A stretch of 64,000 bases of DNA from Bacillus thuringiensis (GTDB lineage Bacteria > Bacillota > Bacilli > Bacillales > Bacillaceae_G): positions 2,478,501-2,542,500 of the forward strand of contig NZ_CP012099.1 of the NCBI RefSeq assembly GCF_001182785.1, read 5' to 3'. Numbering within the stretch: position 1 is the stretch's first letter; each line of letters opens with the position of its first letter. The notes beneath the pieces were generated by a model. It worked only from the letters and a program-made list of their open reading frames with translations, made no database searches and was not told the origin of the DNA. The translations under genes and the position numbers were made by a program. Of the stretch, positions 15,654 to 23,184 are shown in pieces.

Positions 15654-17555
15654 TTACGAATTTATATTATCCTCCAACACTTTTTCTACAAATTCTATGA
15701 TTTGAGGTAGTTTTTCATAGGCGATATCATAATCTTCTATAGTCCATTCTTTTTTTGGAGCGCCAATTTCAGCTTTAAGATAAGTACTAAAGTACACGGC
15801 TAACATTCCACCATTATCGCGAATTTGTCTTGGAATCCAAGAGTATTTTTGCCTAAAAAGACTAATGCTCTTCAAATCATCGGCTTTTTTATCTATAGAA
15901 AATTTAACCAATAAATCTGGAACAATTTTTTCTTTTATTGTGATATCAATATCTTTTCTTTTGCTTTCGAAATAAAGGTCAGGGCGTTTAATAGCAGCAT
16001 TTTCAGCTGAAGCCTGATTAACGATTCTTTCCGCTTCTTCCCGTTTAAGGTTTAGTAGCTTTTGTATATCGAGAATTTTTTGTTCTCTTTCTCTATCTTC
16101 CAGTCTCTTTTGTTCAATTAGTTTTGTTGTTAAATACGTATCACCTATAAGTGTCCCCGATCCACTTTCTGTTGCTTCACCAATTGGGTCATCTCGATGT
16201 TTAGTAGAAGAAGATGAGTTAGGCGTATTATTTTCTTCCGTATTATCTAAACTATCATACGCTTTAAGATGTCTAATGACTTCACTTTCCTGAATTTCTG
16301 TTTTATAATATTCCCATAATTCATCTAATGCTAAATGCTTATGAGCTACAATTTGTCCAACATTATCATCGGCTTTTTTTACCTCATTTTGTGGAATGGA
16401 TCTTAAAATTCTACCAACAAATTGAGCATAGGGTAAGGGATTACGGAATGCTCTAAATATGGCAGCAATAGAAAGGTAGGGGTGATCATATCCTTCACCT
16501 AACATAGAGACATTAATAACGACTTTTACTCGATGGTTTTTTATATTACTAAACGCTCTTTCTTTCTCTTCGGGAAGTAAATCACTATGTATTATAGCAG
16601 TGGAATATCCTTCTTCGTTGTAAAGTCTTTCTATCTCTTTAGCATGTGTTATATCTGATGCTACGGCTATAATCTTATGAGGAACAGTTGTATTTATTAA
16701 TTTTTCTTCGAGTAAATTAATACTTTTCTGAACAACGCTTTTGGAACACTCAGTAGAATAAGCTACCGATCTACTGACCCAATCTTCATTTTTTAATCCT
16801 AATTTATAAATTTCTTCTATTGAATGTTTTTTCGTATAATCTCCATCGATTGTTAAATATAGCTTTTCTGGTATGTATTTAAAGTTTTCTAAAGATTTTA
16901 CATAACCATTTGCCATCGCTTGGCTTAATTTATATTTATATATTAGTTCTCCAGCTATTTTTTCTTTATCCGTTCTGAAGGGGGTTCCTGTTACCTTAAC
17001 AACTTTTGCTTTTGAAAAATATTGAGTTGTTTCTACCCATGTTTTAGCTACAGAATGATGTGCTTCATCTATTATGATTAAATCAAAAAAGTTGTCTGGA
17101 AGGAAATTTAAGGGTGATGAATTTAATCTACTTTGAAGCTTTTGAATATTAACTACTACGATGTTTGCTGCTTCTAAAACTTCTCTCCTTGTTTTTGACC
17201 CTTCAAACTCAACTAATGCAGGTAAATCACTTGGACGATCAAATACTTTTTGTTTTAACCAAAAATTATTAGGTAATATGGGGTTTAATGCATCTATTAC
17301 GGTTTCTTTGATGACAATTTGAGGTGCAATTATTAAGACGCGTCCTTTACTAATTCCATATGGAAGTAATGCCATTACACCTGTCTTGCCTACGCCAGTA
17401 GGGAGAACCATAACTGCGTGAGATGTTTTTTCTTTGATAATAAAATGTTCGTATACATGGTAATACCCTTGTTTTTGCGGTTCTCTCAAATGTTCATTTT
17501 CATAGATGGAAGGTTGCGCATCTATAAAGTAATTAGGATTATAATCGAAGCCCAT
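15654..17555 (-). CDS. DEAD/DEAH-box superfamily 2 helicase
   Basis: The 633-residue protein has a full SF2 helicase core: Walker A LPTGVGKT at 51-58, DEAH at 163-166, motif III TGTPFR at 189-194, motif V region MLGEGYDHP at 351-359 and motif VI QFVGRILR at 378-385. The order and spacing resemble the helicase domain of type I/III restriction and SSL2-like enzymes. The C-terminal 220 residues are charged and unrecognised; no nuclease motif is visible. ATG follows GGAGAGATTTAAA on the minus strand. Its place between the integrase and the lysogeny switch, in leftward orientation with a small partner, is typical for superinfection-exclusion or defence cargo expressed in the lysogen. That role is inference. 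Confidence 0.85.
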   Translation of the reverse strand: MGFDYNPNYFIDAQPSIYENEHLREPQKQGYYHVYEHFIIKEKTSHAVMVLPTGVGKTGVMALLPYGISKGRVLIIAPQIVIKETVIDALNPILPNNFWLKQKVFDRPSDLPALVEFEGSKTRREVLEAANIVVVNIQKLQSRLNSSPLNFLPDNFFDLIIIDEAHHSVAKTWVETTQYFSKAKVVKVTGTPFRTDKEKIAGELIYKYKLSQAMANGYVKSLENFKYIPEKLYLTIDGDYTKKHSIEEIYKLGLKNEDWVSRSVAYSTECSKSVVQKSINLLEEKLINTTVPHKIIAVASDITHAKEIERLYNEEGYSTAIIHSDLLPEEKERAFSNIKNHRVKVVINVSMLGEGYDHPYLSIAAIFRAFRNPLPYAQFVGRILRSIPQNEVKKADDNVGQIVAHKHLALDELWEYYKTEIQESEVIRHLKAYDSLDNTEENNTPNSSSSTKHRDDPIGEATESGSGTLIGDTYLTTKLIEQKRLEDREREQKILDIQKLLNLKREEAERIVNQASAENAAIKRPDLYFESKRKDIDITIKEKIVPDLLVKFSIDKKADDLKSISLFRQKYSWIPRQIRDNGGMLAVYFSTYLKAEIGAPKKEWTIEDYDIAYEKLPQIIEFVEKVLEDNINS

Positions 17556-18064
17556 TTTAAATCTCTCCTTCTATTAGTTTGGTTATAGGAAAAGGAATAC
17601 ATTAACTATAATTGAATAATAGCATGTTAACCTAATTACTGTAAAATTAAATTCAGAAAAGAAAGAATATACAGAAAGATATAGATGTTTGAAGGGGATA
17701 AATAAGCTGAAAACGAAATAAAAAAATTTAATTATAAAATAAATACTGAATTATATGGATAATCTATATTTCTCAAGTATTTTCAGAATATGAGAGAATA
17801 GTTGTTTGAATTATTTATGATAGAATATTCTTAATAATATAATTTGACGGAACGAAAAAGACCCATAGCGTGTGTAATTGTGCTGGGAACACTTTTACAC
17901 CGTTTGCCCTAATTGTAGTAGGGAAAACATTTGCCATGAGCCTTTCAGTTACGACTATGCGTAACATATACGGCTAGTATAACACAGCTTTTAGATGTAA
18001 TTCATCATTAAGGTGCGTTTTCATGATAGGGAAGTGTGTCTTGTTCCAATAAGGGGGACAAAAC
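17556..18064 (+). promoter_or_regulatory. Divergent intergenic region with a long structured leader for aimR
   Basis: About 500 bp separates the leftward helicase from aimR. The right 210 bp (about 17850-18064) are noticeably more GC-rich and hold short complementary blocks, for example CCCTA ... TAGGG at 17908-17926 and GTGTAATTG/GCTGGGAACAC near 17874. Promoters for both directions must lie here. AATAAGGGGGAC gives the aimR ribosome site. I cannot match the leader to a known RNA family. Confidence 0.45.
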
Positions 18065-19216
18065 ATGTGGAAAGCTCTAAATCAAATTGAAAAAGAGTTA
18101 TGTGCAGCTGGGATAAGGAAAAATAAACTAGCAAATTATTGGGGAGTTAAGCCAAGTACTGTTACAAAAATTTTTAAGGGTAACACAGACATGAGTTTTG
18201 GTTTTCTTTCCAAAACGGTCATTCTATTAAACAAGAGAATACAGGTTCAAGAAAATATATTAACAGATTATATAGATGTAACAAAACCGAAATCAGAAAA
18301 CTTACGTGAAGCAATGGAGGATCTAGCTTTAAGAGGAAAGTTTAATCTTTTAATTAATATTATTAATAGTGAATCACAATCAAAGGTATCAGAAAATAGA
18401 GAATTCGCTAATGTGTATCGAATTATTTACAAACGATATATAGGTGAACTTAATACGGCGCATTACCATCAGGCATTAAGCTTGGAGAGTAAATCAATAA
18501 GAACTACAGAGATGGAAGTGTTAATTGAAATTTTATTATGCCAAGCGCAATATCAATCAGGAAACTTTACTTCTTTAAATGAGCGATTGAAAGCTCTTGA
18601 AATAAAAATAAGTAAAATAAGTAATAGATACATTAGAGAGTGCTATAAATTACGATATAAAGAAGCTATTGCCGTTACTTCTTTACAGGGTGGTGAAGTC
18701 ATTGAAGCAAGACAAGTTTGTATGGATCTATTAGATGATCTTGAATGGGATAACTTTTTTTCTTTTCCAAAATTAAATGCATATTTAAAGTTAGGTGAAT
18801 CGTATATTTTTTCAGCGAATGAATATGAGAGGGCAAAATATTATTTGGAAAAGACCCTAGAAGTGATAGGGAATAGCAAGACTAATGGAATTGAGAGAAA
18901 AAGAAAAATGGTGCAACATACATTAGCATTTCTAAAGATTCATCATGATAAAGAAATTAGTAGCTTAGATGTTGTTCATCCAGGTGAACTAGCATATTTA
19001 AGGATTAAACAAGGTAATAGGATGGAAGCGAGAAAATTATTGGACCAATTACAAGAGAAGAATGGAAGATTAACAGACATACAGACTGCATATTTAGGTT
19101 TAACATATGAAGGTACTAAAAAAGAAGAGTTAATGAAACGTTCTCTTTTGATGTGTCAAAAATCAGGGAATATATTTTATTCGAATTTACCAAAAATTCA
19201 CTTGGGTTTAATTTGA
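18065..19216 (+). CDS. aimR: Arbitrium receptor and transcription factor AimR
   Basis: AimR reads the phage peptide signal and decides between lysis and lysogeny. The 383-residue length matches known AimR proteins. An N-terminal helix-turn-helix (about residues 14-55, NKLANYWGVKPSTVTKIFKG) is followed by TPR-like helical repeats to the end (for example YLKLGESYIFSANEYERAKYYLEKTL). The decisive evidence is context: a short secreted-peptide gene follows 37 bp downstream and a cI-like repressor lies beyond it. ATG follows AAGGGGGACAAAAC. In the absence of peptide, AimR dimers are expected to activate a downstream small gene. Confidence 0.9.
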   Translation: MWKALNQIEKELCAAGIRKNKLANYWGVKPSTVTKIFKGNTDMSFGFLSKTVILLNKRIQVQENILTDYIDVTKPKSENLREAMEDLALRGKFNLLINIINSESQSKVSENREFANVYRIIYKRYIGELNTAHYHQALSLESKSIRTTEMEVLIEILLCQAQYQSGNFTSLNERLKALEIKISKISNRYIRECYKLRYKEAIAVTSLQGGEVIEARQVCMDLLDDLEWDNFFSFPKLNAYLKLGESYIFSANEYERAKYYLEKTLEVIGNSKTNGIERKRKMVQHTLAFLKIHHDKEISSLDVVHPGELAYLRIKQGNRMEARKLLDQLQEKNGRLTDIQTAYLGLTYEGTKKEELMKRSLLMCQKSGNIFYSNLPKIHLGLI

Positions 19217-19253
19217 ATAATTGGTATAATTATCTTTGGAAAGAGGTGAAATA

Positions 19254-19400
19254 ATGAAGAAAATAATTACAATCATTCCTGCACTATTAATAGCTGCTAC
19301 ATTATTCATTAACACTGATTCTATAAAAGAAAAACCTAGTACAAATGATTCAAAACCTACAGTTCAACATATGATGGTTGATCCTGGTGGAGGTTGGTAA
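19254..19400 (+). CDS. aimP: Arbitrium signal peptide precursor AimP
   Basis: This 48-residue pre-peptide has a positively charged start (MKKII), a hydrophobic secretion signal to about residue 19, a polar linker and a C-terminal tail ending MVDPGGGW. In arbitrium systems the mature signal is the last six or so residues, released by extracellular proteases and re-imported by Opp. The predicted peptide is DPGGGW. The aromatic last residue is unusual compared with the xxxRGA-type peptides of phi3T and SPbeta. ATG follows AAAGAGGTGAAATA, immediately after aimR on the same strand. Confidence 0.88.
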   Translation: MKKIITIIPALLIAATLFINTDSIKEKPSTNDSKPTVQHMMVDPGGGW

Positions 19401-19430
19401 AATACATAATAAATAAAGGTTTATATATAT

Positions 19431-19472
19431 TACAAATGACATCGTCTTAATTGACGATGTCATTTGTAATTT
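19431..19472 (+). terminator. Rho-independent terminator after aimP
   Basis: Perfect 16-bp stem (TACAAATGACATCGTC and its complement) with a 6-nt loop, followed by a T-rich tail. It separates aimRP from the small ORF downstream, so that ORF needs its own promoter or readthrough. Confidence 0.9.
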
Positions 19473-19478
19473 TAGGAG

Positions 19479-19516
19479 AAATTTCTTTTTCCGCTGAAAG
19501 AAGAAAAAAGAAATTT
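19479..19516 (+). promoter_or_regulatory. Second hairpin before the small aimX-position ORF
   Basis: AAATTTCTTTTT pairs with AAAAAGAAATTT across a 14-nt loop, followed by a few T. It lies 7 bp after the aimP terminator. It may be a regulatory hairpin, a weak terminator or an AimR operator; the sequence alone does not decide. Confidence 0.4.
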
Positions 19517-19550
19517 TTGTAAAAAAAATACAAAAATATAAAGAGGGAGA

Positions 19551-19688
19551 TTGAAGAAGATGAAGAGCAAAGAAGGGGAAGTTAATCTAATTAAACAAGC
19601 TTTATTACTTTTGCAAGAAGAGGATAATCCAAAAGAGAAATTATTTTCTATTTGTTTGAGTGAATCCAAAAAAGAAAAAGTTATGTAA
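19551..19688 (+). CDS. Small ORF in the aimX position (45 aa)
   Basis: TTG 19551 has GAGGGA five bases upstream and is in frame with ATG 19560. The peptide is charged and helical (VNLIKQALLLLQEEDNPKEKLFS), with no membrane segment. In phi3T and SPbeta the gene after aimP, aimX, is activated by AimR and blocks lysogeny. This ORF holds that position, between aimP and the convergent cI-like repressor. There is no sequence similarity to claim, only position and regulation logic. Its 3' end overlaps the terminator shared with the repressor, so RNA from here could also run antisense to the repressor gene. Confidence 0.55.
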   Translation: MKKMKSKEGEVNLIKQALLLLQEEDNPKEKLFSICLSESKKEKVM

Positions 19689-19721
19689 AAAAGACTATCT
19701 AACTTTTGTGATAGTCTTTTT
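19687..19721. terminator. Bidirectional terminator between the aimX-position ORF and the repressor
   Basis: AAAAAGACTATC / GATAGTCTTTTT with a 10-nt loop lies between converging genes. A-run and T-run flanks make it functional on both strands. Confidence 0.88.
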
Positions 19722-19724
19722 ACA

Positions 19725-20078
19725 CTACATATTTCCTTTAGATTTCTCGTAGTTCACAAACATCTCTAATTGCTCTAATGCTTTTTTTCGTTGTTCTTCG
19801 GGTAAGTCATTAATGATCTGAAGAATTTCGTGTGCTTCCTTTGTTAGCTGTAAGTCTTCGCCTGCTGTTAAATCTGGTGAATCAGATAAACCTAACAAGT
19901 AATCTGTTGTTACTTTTAAATAATTTGCTATCTTCTGAAGTGTACGTGTACCGGGTGCTTTTTTCCCCTCGACATAATTATAAACAGAAACATGACTAAC
20001 ACCAATTGCATCAGCTAACTGTTGTTGGGTGATGCTCTTTTTTTCAATTAATGATTTCAACCTCTCATGACTAAACAT
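19725..20078 (-). CDS. cI-like repressor (XRE helix-turn-helix)
   Basis: This is the probable lysogeny repressor. Residues 5-60 form an XRE helix-turn-helix (SITQQQLADAIGVSHVSVYNYVEGKKAPGT split over helices 2 and 3), followed by a short acidic/helical C-terminal part that may dimerise. There is no LexA-type peptidase domain, so induction would not be by classical self-cleavage. I chose ATG 20078; a GTG at 20090 adds four residues but overlaps the likely ribosome site. It is divergent from the cro-like gene, with three palindromic operators between and behind them. Confidence 0.87.
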   Translation of the reverse strand: MFSHERLKSLIEKKSITQQQLADAIGVSHVSVYNYVEGKKAPGTRTLQKIANYLKVTTDYLLGLSDSPDLTAGEDLQLTKEAHEILQIINDLPEEQRKKALEQLEMFVNYEKSKGNM

Positions 20079-20158
20079 AATAAAAAACACCCCAAGTTTA
20101 TTTTATATGAAATTATTTTTTCTTAACTACTATTATGGTGTCACACTGTCATTATATA

Positions 20159-20173
20159 TTAACTATCAGTTAA
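20159..20173. promoter_or_regulatory. Repressor operator O1
   Basis: TTAACTATCAGTTAA is a perfect palindrome with 6-bp arms and a 3-bp centre. It shares TTAAC/GTTAA with O2 and O3. It lies 80 bp upstream of the leftward repressor gene, where it would control the repressor promoter. Confidence 0.7.
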
Positions 20174-20213
20174 GTGGAAAGGTAATTTTTTGGGTAAAAG
20201 TTCTAGGAAACAC

Positions 20214-20242
20214 TTGAACTTAACTTTAGGTTAAGTTATTAT
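20214..20242 (+). promoter_or_regulatory. Early rightward promoter with embedded operator O2
   Basis: A -35 box TTGAAC (20214-20219) and a -10 box TATTAT (20237-20242) are spaced 17 bp apart. The operator CTTAACTTTAGGTTAAG (20219-20235) fills the spacer. Repressor bound here would directly block RNA polymerase, as in a classic immunity region. The cro-like gene starts 37 bp downstream. Confidence 0.8.
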
Positions 20243-20278
20243 GTAATTAACAACAAAAACGGAAGAGAGGAGTTGTTT

Positions 20279-20470
20279 ATGAAAACTCTAAAGCAGCTAC
20301 GTGTAGAACAGGGATATACATGTAGGGAGGTAGCTGAAGCCGTGGGTATTACTGAAGTTTATTATTGGTATATAGAAAACGGGAAGCGTCGACCTTATTA
20401 TGATTTAATTGTGAAAATTGCTGAGTTTTTTAAAGTGAAATTAGATGCAATTAAAATTTTTTGTCCTTAA
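20279..20470 (+). CDS. Cro-like XRE regulator (63 aa)
   Basis: This is a minimal helix-turn-helix protein: KTLKQLRVEQGYTCREVAEAVG, then ITEVYYWYIENGKRRPYYDL, then a helix to the end. ATG 20279 follows AGAGGAG by 6 bp; the TTG at 20273 is in frame but overlaps that site. It is the first gene of the rightward early operon and lies between operators O2 and O3, the standard place for Cro. Confidence 0.85.
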   Translation: MKTLKQLRVEQGYTCREVAEAVGITEVYYWYIENGKRRPYYDLIVKIAEFFKVKLDAIKIFCP

Positions 20471-20487
20471 CTTAACCTTAAGTTAAG
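20466..20487. promoter_or_regulatory. Repressor operator O3
   Basis: CTTAACTTAA, CC, TTAAGTTAAG is a 22-bp sequence with perfect 10-bp arms, the longest of the three operators. It overlaps the last codons of the cro-like gene. It may be two overlapping half-sites, and could act as a downstream roadblock or in looping. Confidence 0.7.
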
Positions 20488-20526
20488 TTATTGTTGGTTA
20501 AGTAAATTAGAAAGGAGCAAAACAAA

Positions 20527-20793
20527 ATGGGATTAGATCAAATCATTAAAGAGTCAATCCGCGAAGTTGTTCGCGAAGAAATTCAAGCAGCTTTAGCTTC
20601 ATTTCAACAACAATCACAACCAAACAAGGTAATGAGGGTGAAAGAAGCAGCTGCTTACCTCAATATAGCAGTTTGTAGAATGTATGAATTAGCAAATCAT
20701 CCACATTTTCCAGTGATTAGGGAAGGACGTAAATTACTTTTCTTGCAAAAGGATTTAGAAGCTTGGCTTGAAGCACAAAAGGAGGTGATTTAG
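20527..20793 (+). CDS. Helix-turn-helix (excisionase/MerR-like) DNA-binding protein
   Basis: The 88-residue protein has a helical N-terminus (IKESIREVVREEIQAALASF), a Gln-rich linker, and an HTH_17-type domain at about 38-85 (MRVKEAAAYLNIAVCRMYEL ... LLFLQKDLEAWL). Such proteins bind DNA as phage regulators or recombination directionality factors. ATG follows AAAGGAGCAAAACAAA. Because no other excisionase candidate is seen, this one could perform that task; unproven. Confidence 0.8.
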   Translation: MGLDQIIKESIREVVREEIQAALASFQQQSQPNKVMRVKEAAAYLNIAVCRMYELANHPHFPVIREGRKLLFLQKDLEAWLEAQKEVI

Positions 20794-20957
20794 TGGAAGA
20801 CACAACATCATTAGCTATATTAGCGATATTAATTGCATGTGGTTCATGTTTGTTTTATATAACTTATGAGCCGATAAAACAATGGGCTTGGAGTGATGTG
20901 AAGAAAAGAAAAAAGACCCATGGCAGTGGGTCCTTTTCAAAAAACAAGTTGTTATAA
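20793..20957 (+). CDS. Small membrane protein (54 aa)
   Basis: GTG overlaps the last base of the previous stop (TAGTG) and follows a perfect AAAGGAGGTGATTTA. One hydrophobic segment covers residues 7-25 (LAILAILIACGSCLFYI), followed by a basic tail. A short hairpin (AAAAGACCCA ... TGGGTCCTTTT, about 20911-20937) lies inside its 3' end. Function unknown; small early membrane proteins of this kind are frequent in Bacillus phages. Confidence 0.65.
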   Translation: MEDTTSLAILAILIACGSCLFYITYEPIKQWAWSDVKKRKKTHGSGSFSKNKLL

Positions 20958-21014
20958 GTATACCACGGAAAGTAGGGAAATAGCACATTGGTTTGATGAA
21001 AAGGAGTGAAAGTT

Positions 21015-22067
21015 ATGAACAACAACGTATTACAAATAGGGCAAATAAATTTTCGTGGCAATGTTATAGACCATGGATGGTTTAAAACACTTACATTAGA
21101 TAATGGTAAACCTAATATTGTTGCAATTACTATCTTAGGAGAAATTGTTTATTGGTATAAACCTACTGAAGTAAGAAGTGAAGAATCTAGTCAAGTTCAA
21201 TATAAACAAAAGTTTAAGGCGGACACGCTTCAAAAGAGTTATCAACAATTAGCCGATTCATTTGGATTTACAAAAAGACAAGTAAAAGAAGCATGTGACT
21301 TTCTGAAAGAACGTGGACTTATAAAAATTGAATTTAGGACAATTCTTGTTAACGGAACTAGGTGTAATAACGTTATGTATGTTGAACCTGTACCTGAAAT
21401 GATTCAGAAAATTTCCATCATGTATTGGGGAAATGGCAACCCTCCTACACTGAAAAGTGATAGCCCTGTGACTTTAGAAAGCAAGAGGGTCTTACATTCT
21501 AAAGCAATACCCTCCTCCGATAAAACGGAAGAGTCTCTTACACTAGAACGTAAGACAAATACAGAGATTACTACAAATATTACTACAAATATAAATGATG
21601 ATGCTACTTCATCTCAGAAATTAATAAATCAAGAATTTAAAATTAGTTACAACTTTTTACTTAAAAAGGGAATTCCGTTAAGTGAAATTGCAATTCAAGA
21701 ATTAGGTGAGTTTTGCGATAGATTCGGTAATGAATTAATTATTCACGCTGTTAATAAAGCAATTGATGAAAATGTACCAAAGTGGAGATATATTCGCAGT
21801 ATTTTAAGTAGTTGGGAAAAGGAAAAAGTAAAAACATTAAATGATGTTGCTGCTTTAGATACTCGATTTGAAATGAGTAAGAAAAACAACAAACGTACTG
21901 GTAAAGGTTATTCCAAACGAACTGAAGTTGTACCGGATTGGTTACGCAAACAAGAAGAACAAGAGCCAATACAGCAGCCACAGCAAACTCAAAGCGATAA
22001 TCTTGAAGATAATAAGAAACGTTTGGATGAGATTCTAAATAAATATAAAAATACTAAAGGAGAGTAA
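21015..22067 (+). CDS. DnaD-like phage replication initiation protein
   Basis: The 350-residue protein joins an N-terminal winged-helix region (QSYQQLADSFGFTKRQ, VKEACDFLKERGLIKIEF at about 75-120) to a C-terminal DnaD/DnaB_2-like domain (about 205-285, ending YIRSILSSWEKE). The tail is Gln/Glu-rich and disordered. Such proteins open the phage origin and help load the host helicase. ATG 21015 lies 9 bp after AAAGGAG. There is no separate DnaC-like loader directly downstream, so the host loader is probably used. Confidence 0.83.
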   Translation: MNNNVLQIGQINFRGNVIDHGWFKTLTLDNGKPNIVAITILGEIVYWYKPTEVRSEESSQVQYKQKFKADTLQKSYQQLADSFGFTKRQVKEACDFLKERGLIKIEFRTILVNGTRCNNVMYVEPVPEMIQKISIMYWGNGNPPTLKSDSPVTLESKRVLHSKAIPSSDKTEESLTLERKTNTEITTNITTNINDDATSSQKLINQEFKISYNFLLKKGIPLSEIAIQELGEFCDRFGNELIIHAVNKAIDENVPKWRYIRSILSSWEKEKVKTLNDVAALDTRFEMSKKNNKRTGKGYSKRTEVVPDWLRKQEEQEPIQQPQQTQSDNLEDNKKRLDEILNKYKNTKGE

Positions 22068-22070
22068 GGT

Positions 22071-22349
22071 ATGAAAAATACAGGCGTTGCAAGAAAAGTG
22101 GACGAGCTAGGTCGTGTAGTAATTCCAGTAGAGTTACGCAGAACTTTAGGTATTACCAAAGGAACGGCACTAGATTTTCATATCGATGGTGAAAACATTG
22201 TTTTAAGAAAACATGAAAAGTCATGCTTTGTAACGGGTGAAGTTTCTGAAACCAACATAGAGTTGCTTGGTGGCCGAATGTTTTTAAGCAAGGAAGGGGC
22301 AAGTGAATTACTGGATTTTATTCAGAAGAGTGGGATGGCACATGCCTAA
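22071..22349 (+). CDS. AbrB-family transition-state regulator homologue
   Basis: An N-terminal swapped-hairpin DNA-binding domain is clear: VARKVDELGRVVIPVELRR, LGITKGTALDFHIDGENIVLR (residues 6-50). A C-terminal dimerisation part like host AbrB follows. The length of 92 is near that of AbrB. Host AbrB represses sporulation, competence and antibiotic genes during growth. A phage copy may delay sporulation or regulate phage promoters; both are inference. ATG follows AAGGAGAGTAAGGT, 3 bp after the replication gene. Confidence 0.9.
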   Translation: MKNTGVARKVDELGRVVIPVELRRTLGITKGTALDFHIDGENIVLRKHEKSCFVTGEVSETNIELLGGRMFLSKEGASELLDFIQKSGMAHA

Positions 22350-22701
22350 GCAACTAAATATTTTTGATGTAGAGCCAGCAATTTGTGAGTTCGATGCAAT
22401 GAAGGCAAATGTGAAGAGAGGAACTGGACGCACTACATACGCTGACGTACGCGTCCAAGTTCCAACGAATGCGAAGTGTACGGATGAATTACCACGCACA
22501 ACTAAACAAGATGATCGCTATGATATTTTTGAACAGTATGTAATGGCAATATGGAGATTTCAAAGAGCTGTAGATAAGTTTTTTAATTGGGATACAGCTG
22601 AAGAATTGTGTAAGGCAGCCAGGGATAAAAAAGAAATAATTCCGGTACGGGTTTATTTAGGAAGTGGTTTTAAACCTGATGTTGTCGAGTACATGCGGTA
22701 G
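22342..22701 (+). CDS. Hypothetical early phage protein (119 aa)
   Basis: ATG 22342 lies inside the end of the AbrB-like gene (8-bp overlap) and follows GAGTGGGA. The upstream TTG at 22303 would overlap 47 bp and lacks a ribosome site. The protein is acidic at its N-terminus and has a helical block YDIFEQYVMAIWRFQRAV. No domain recognised. Translational coupling to the AbrB gene suggests common expression. Confidence 0.7.
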   Translation: MPKQLNIFDVEPAICEFDAMKANVKRGTGRTTYADVRVQVPTNAKCTDELPRTTKQDDRYDIFEQYVMAIWRFQRAVDKFFNWDTAEELCKAARDKKEIIPVRVYLGSGFKPDVVEYMR

Positions 22702-22719
22702 TAAAAAGGAGAGGGACAT

Positions 22720-22887
22720 ATGAAAAAAATAGAAATTGATGTTAGTAGCAACAAACTTTTAATAGTGAAGGACGGAAATGTAACAGCAGTAAATCCACCA
22801 ATGAGTGGATTCGGTGAGCAAGTTGCGGTTTGGGTAAACGGTAAAGTTGATCGTGTAGATACTAAGTTTACTGAAAAGATAAAATAA
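22720..22887 (+). CDS. DUF3954-type small phage protein (55 aa)
   Basis: ATG follows AAAGGAGAGGGACAT. The sequence KKIEIDVSSNKLLIVKDGNV and PPMSGFGEQVAVWVNGKVD matches my memory of the DUF3954 family found in early operons of Bacillus phages. It should be a small beta-rich protein. Function unknown. Confidence 0.65.
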   Translation: MKKIEIDVSSNKLLIVKDGNVTAVNPPMSGFGEQVAVWVNGKVDRVDTKFTEKIK

Positions 22888-22913
22888 TTTTTTACTAGAA
22901 AGTAGGTTCGCTT

Positions 22914-23165
22914 ATGAGTGTAGCGAGAAACCATGAAGCGATGAAGGAATCACGGTTGAAGGTATACATCGCTTTAGAAGAAGCTAACTTCATTTGGGAT
23001 GAAAGAGATGTAATTCGTTTTCGTGAAATGTGGAGTCAGGGCATGAGCTTGCCAAAGATGGCAAAAACGTTAAAAAGGCATCAAGCGGAAGTTGCACTCC
23101 TTGTAATAGATCAGGCTGATAAGTATTTAATTGAAAATCGTCCGTTAGGATTAGGAATTTGCTAA
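22914..23165 (+). CDS. Hypothetical phage protein with a possible helix-turn-helix (83 aa)
   Basis: This helical, soluble protein has a motif FREMWSQGMSLPKMAKTLKR (about 38-57) that resembles a resolvase or sigma-70 region 4 type helix-turn-helix. ATG lies 10 bp after AAAGTAGG. It belongs to the early operon. DNA binding is inference. Confidence 0.65.
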   Translation: MSVARNHEAMKESRLKVYIALEEANFIWDERDVIRFREMWSQGMSLPKMAKTLKRHQAEVALLVIDQADKYLIENRPLGLGIC

Positions 23166-23184
23166 ATAGGAAGGGGAAAATAAA

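Noticed and set aside
16000..17555. Type I or III restriction subunit
   Set aside because: Only helicase motifs are visible; no endonuclease motif, methyltransferase or specificity gene is adjacent.
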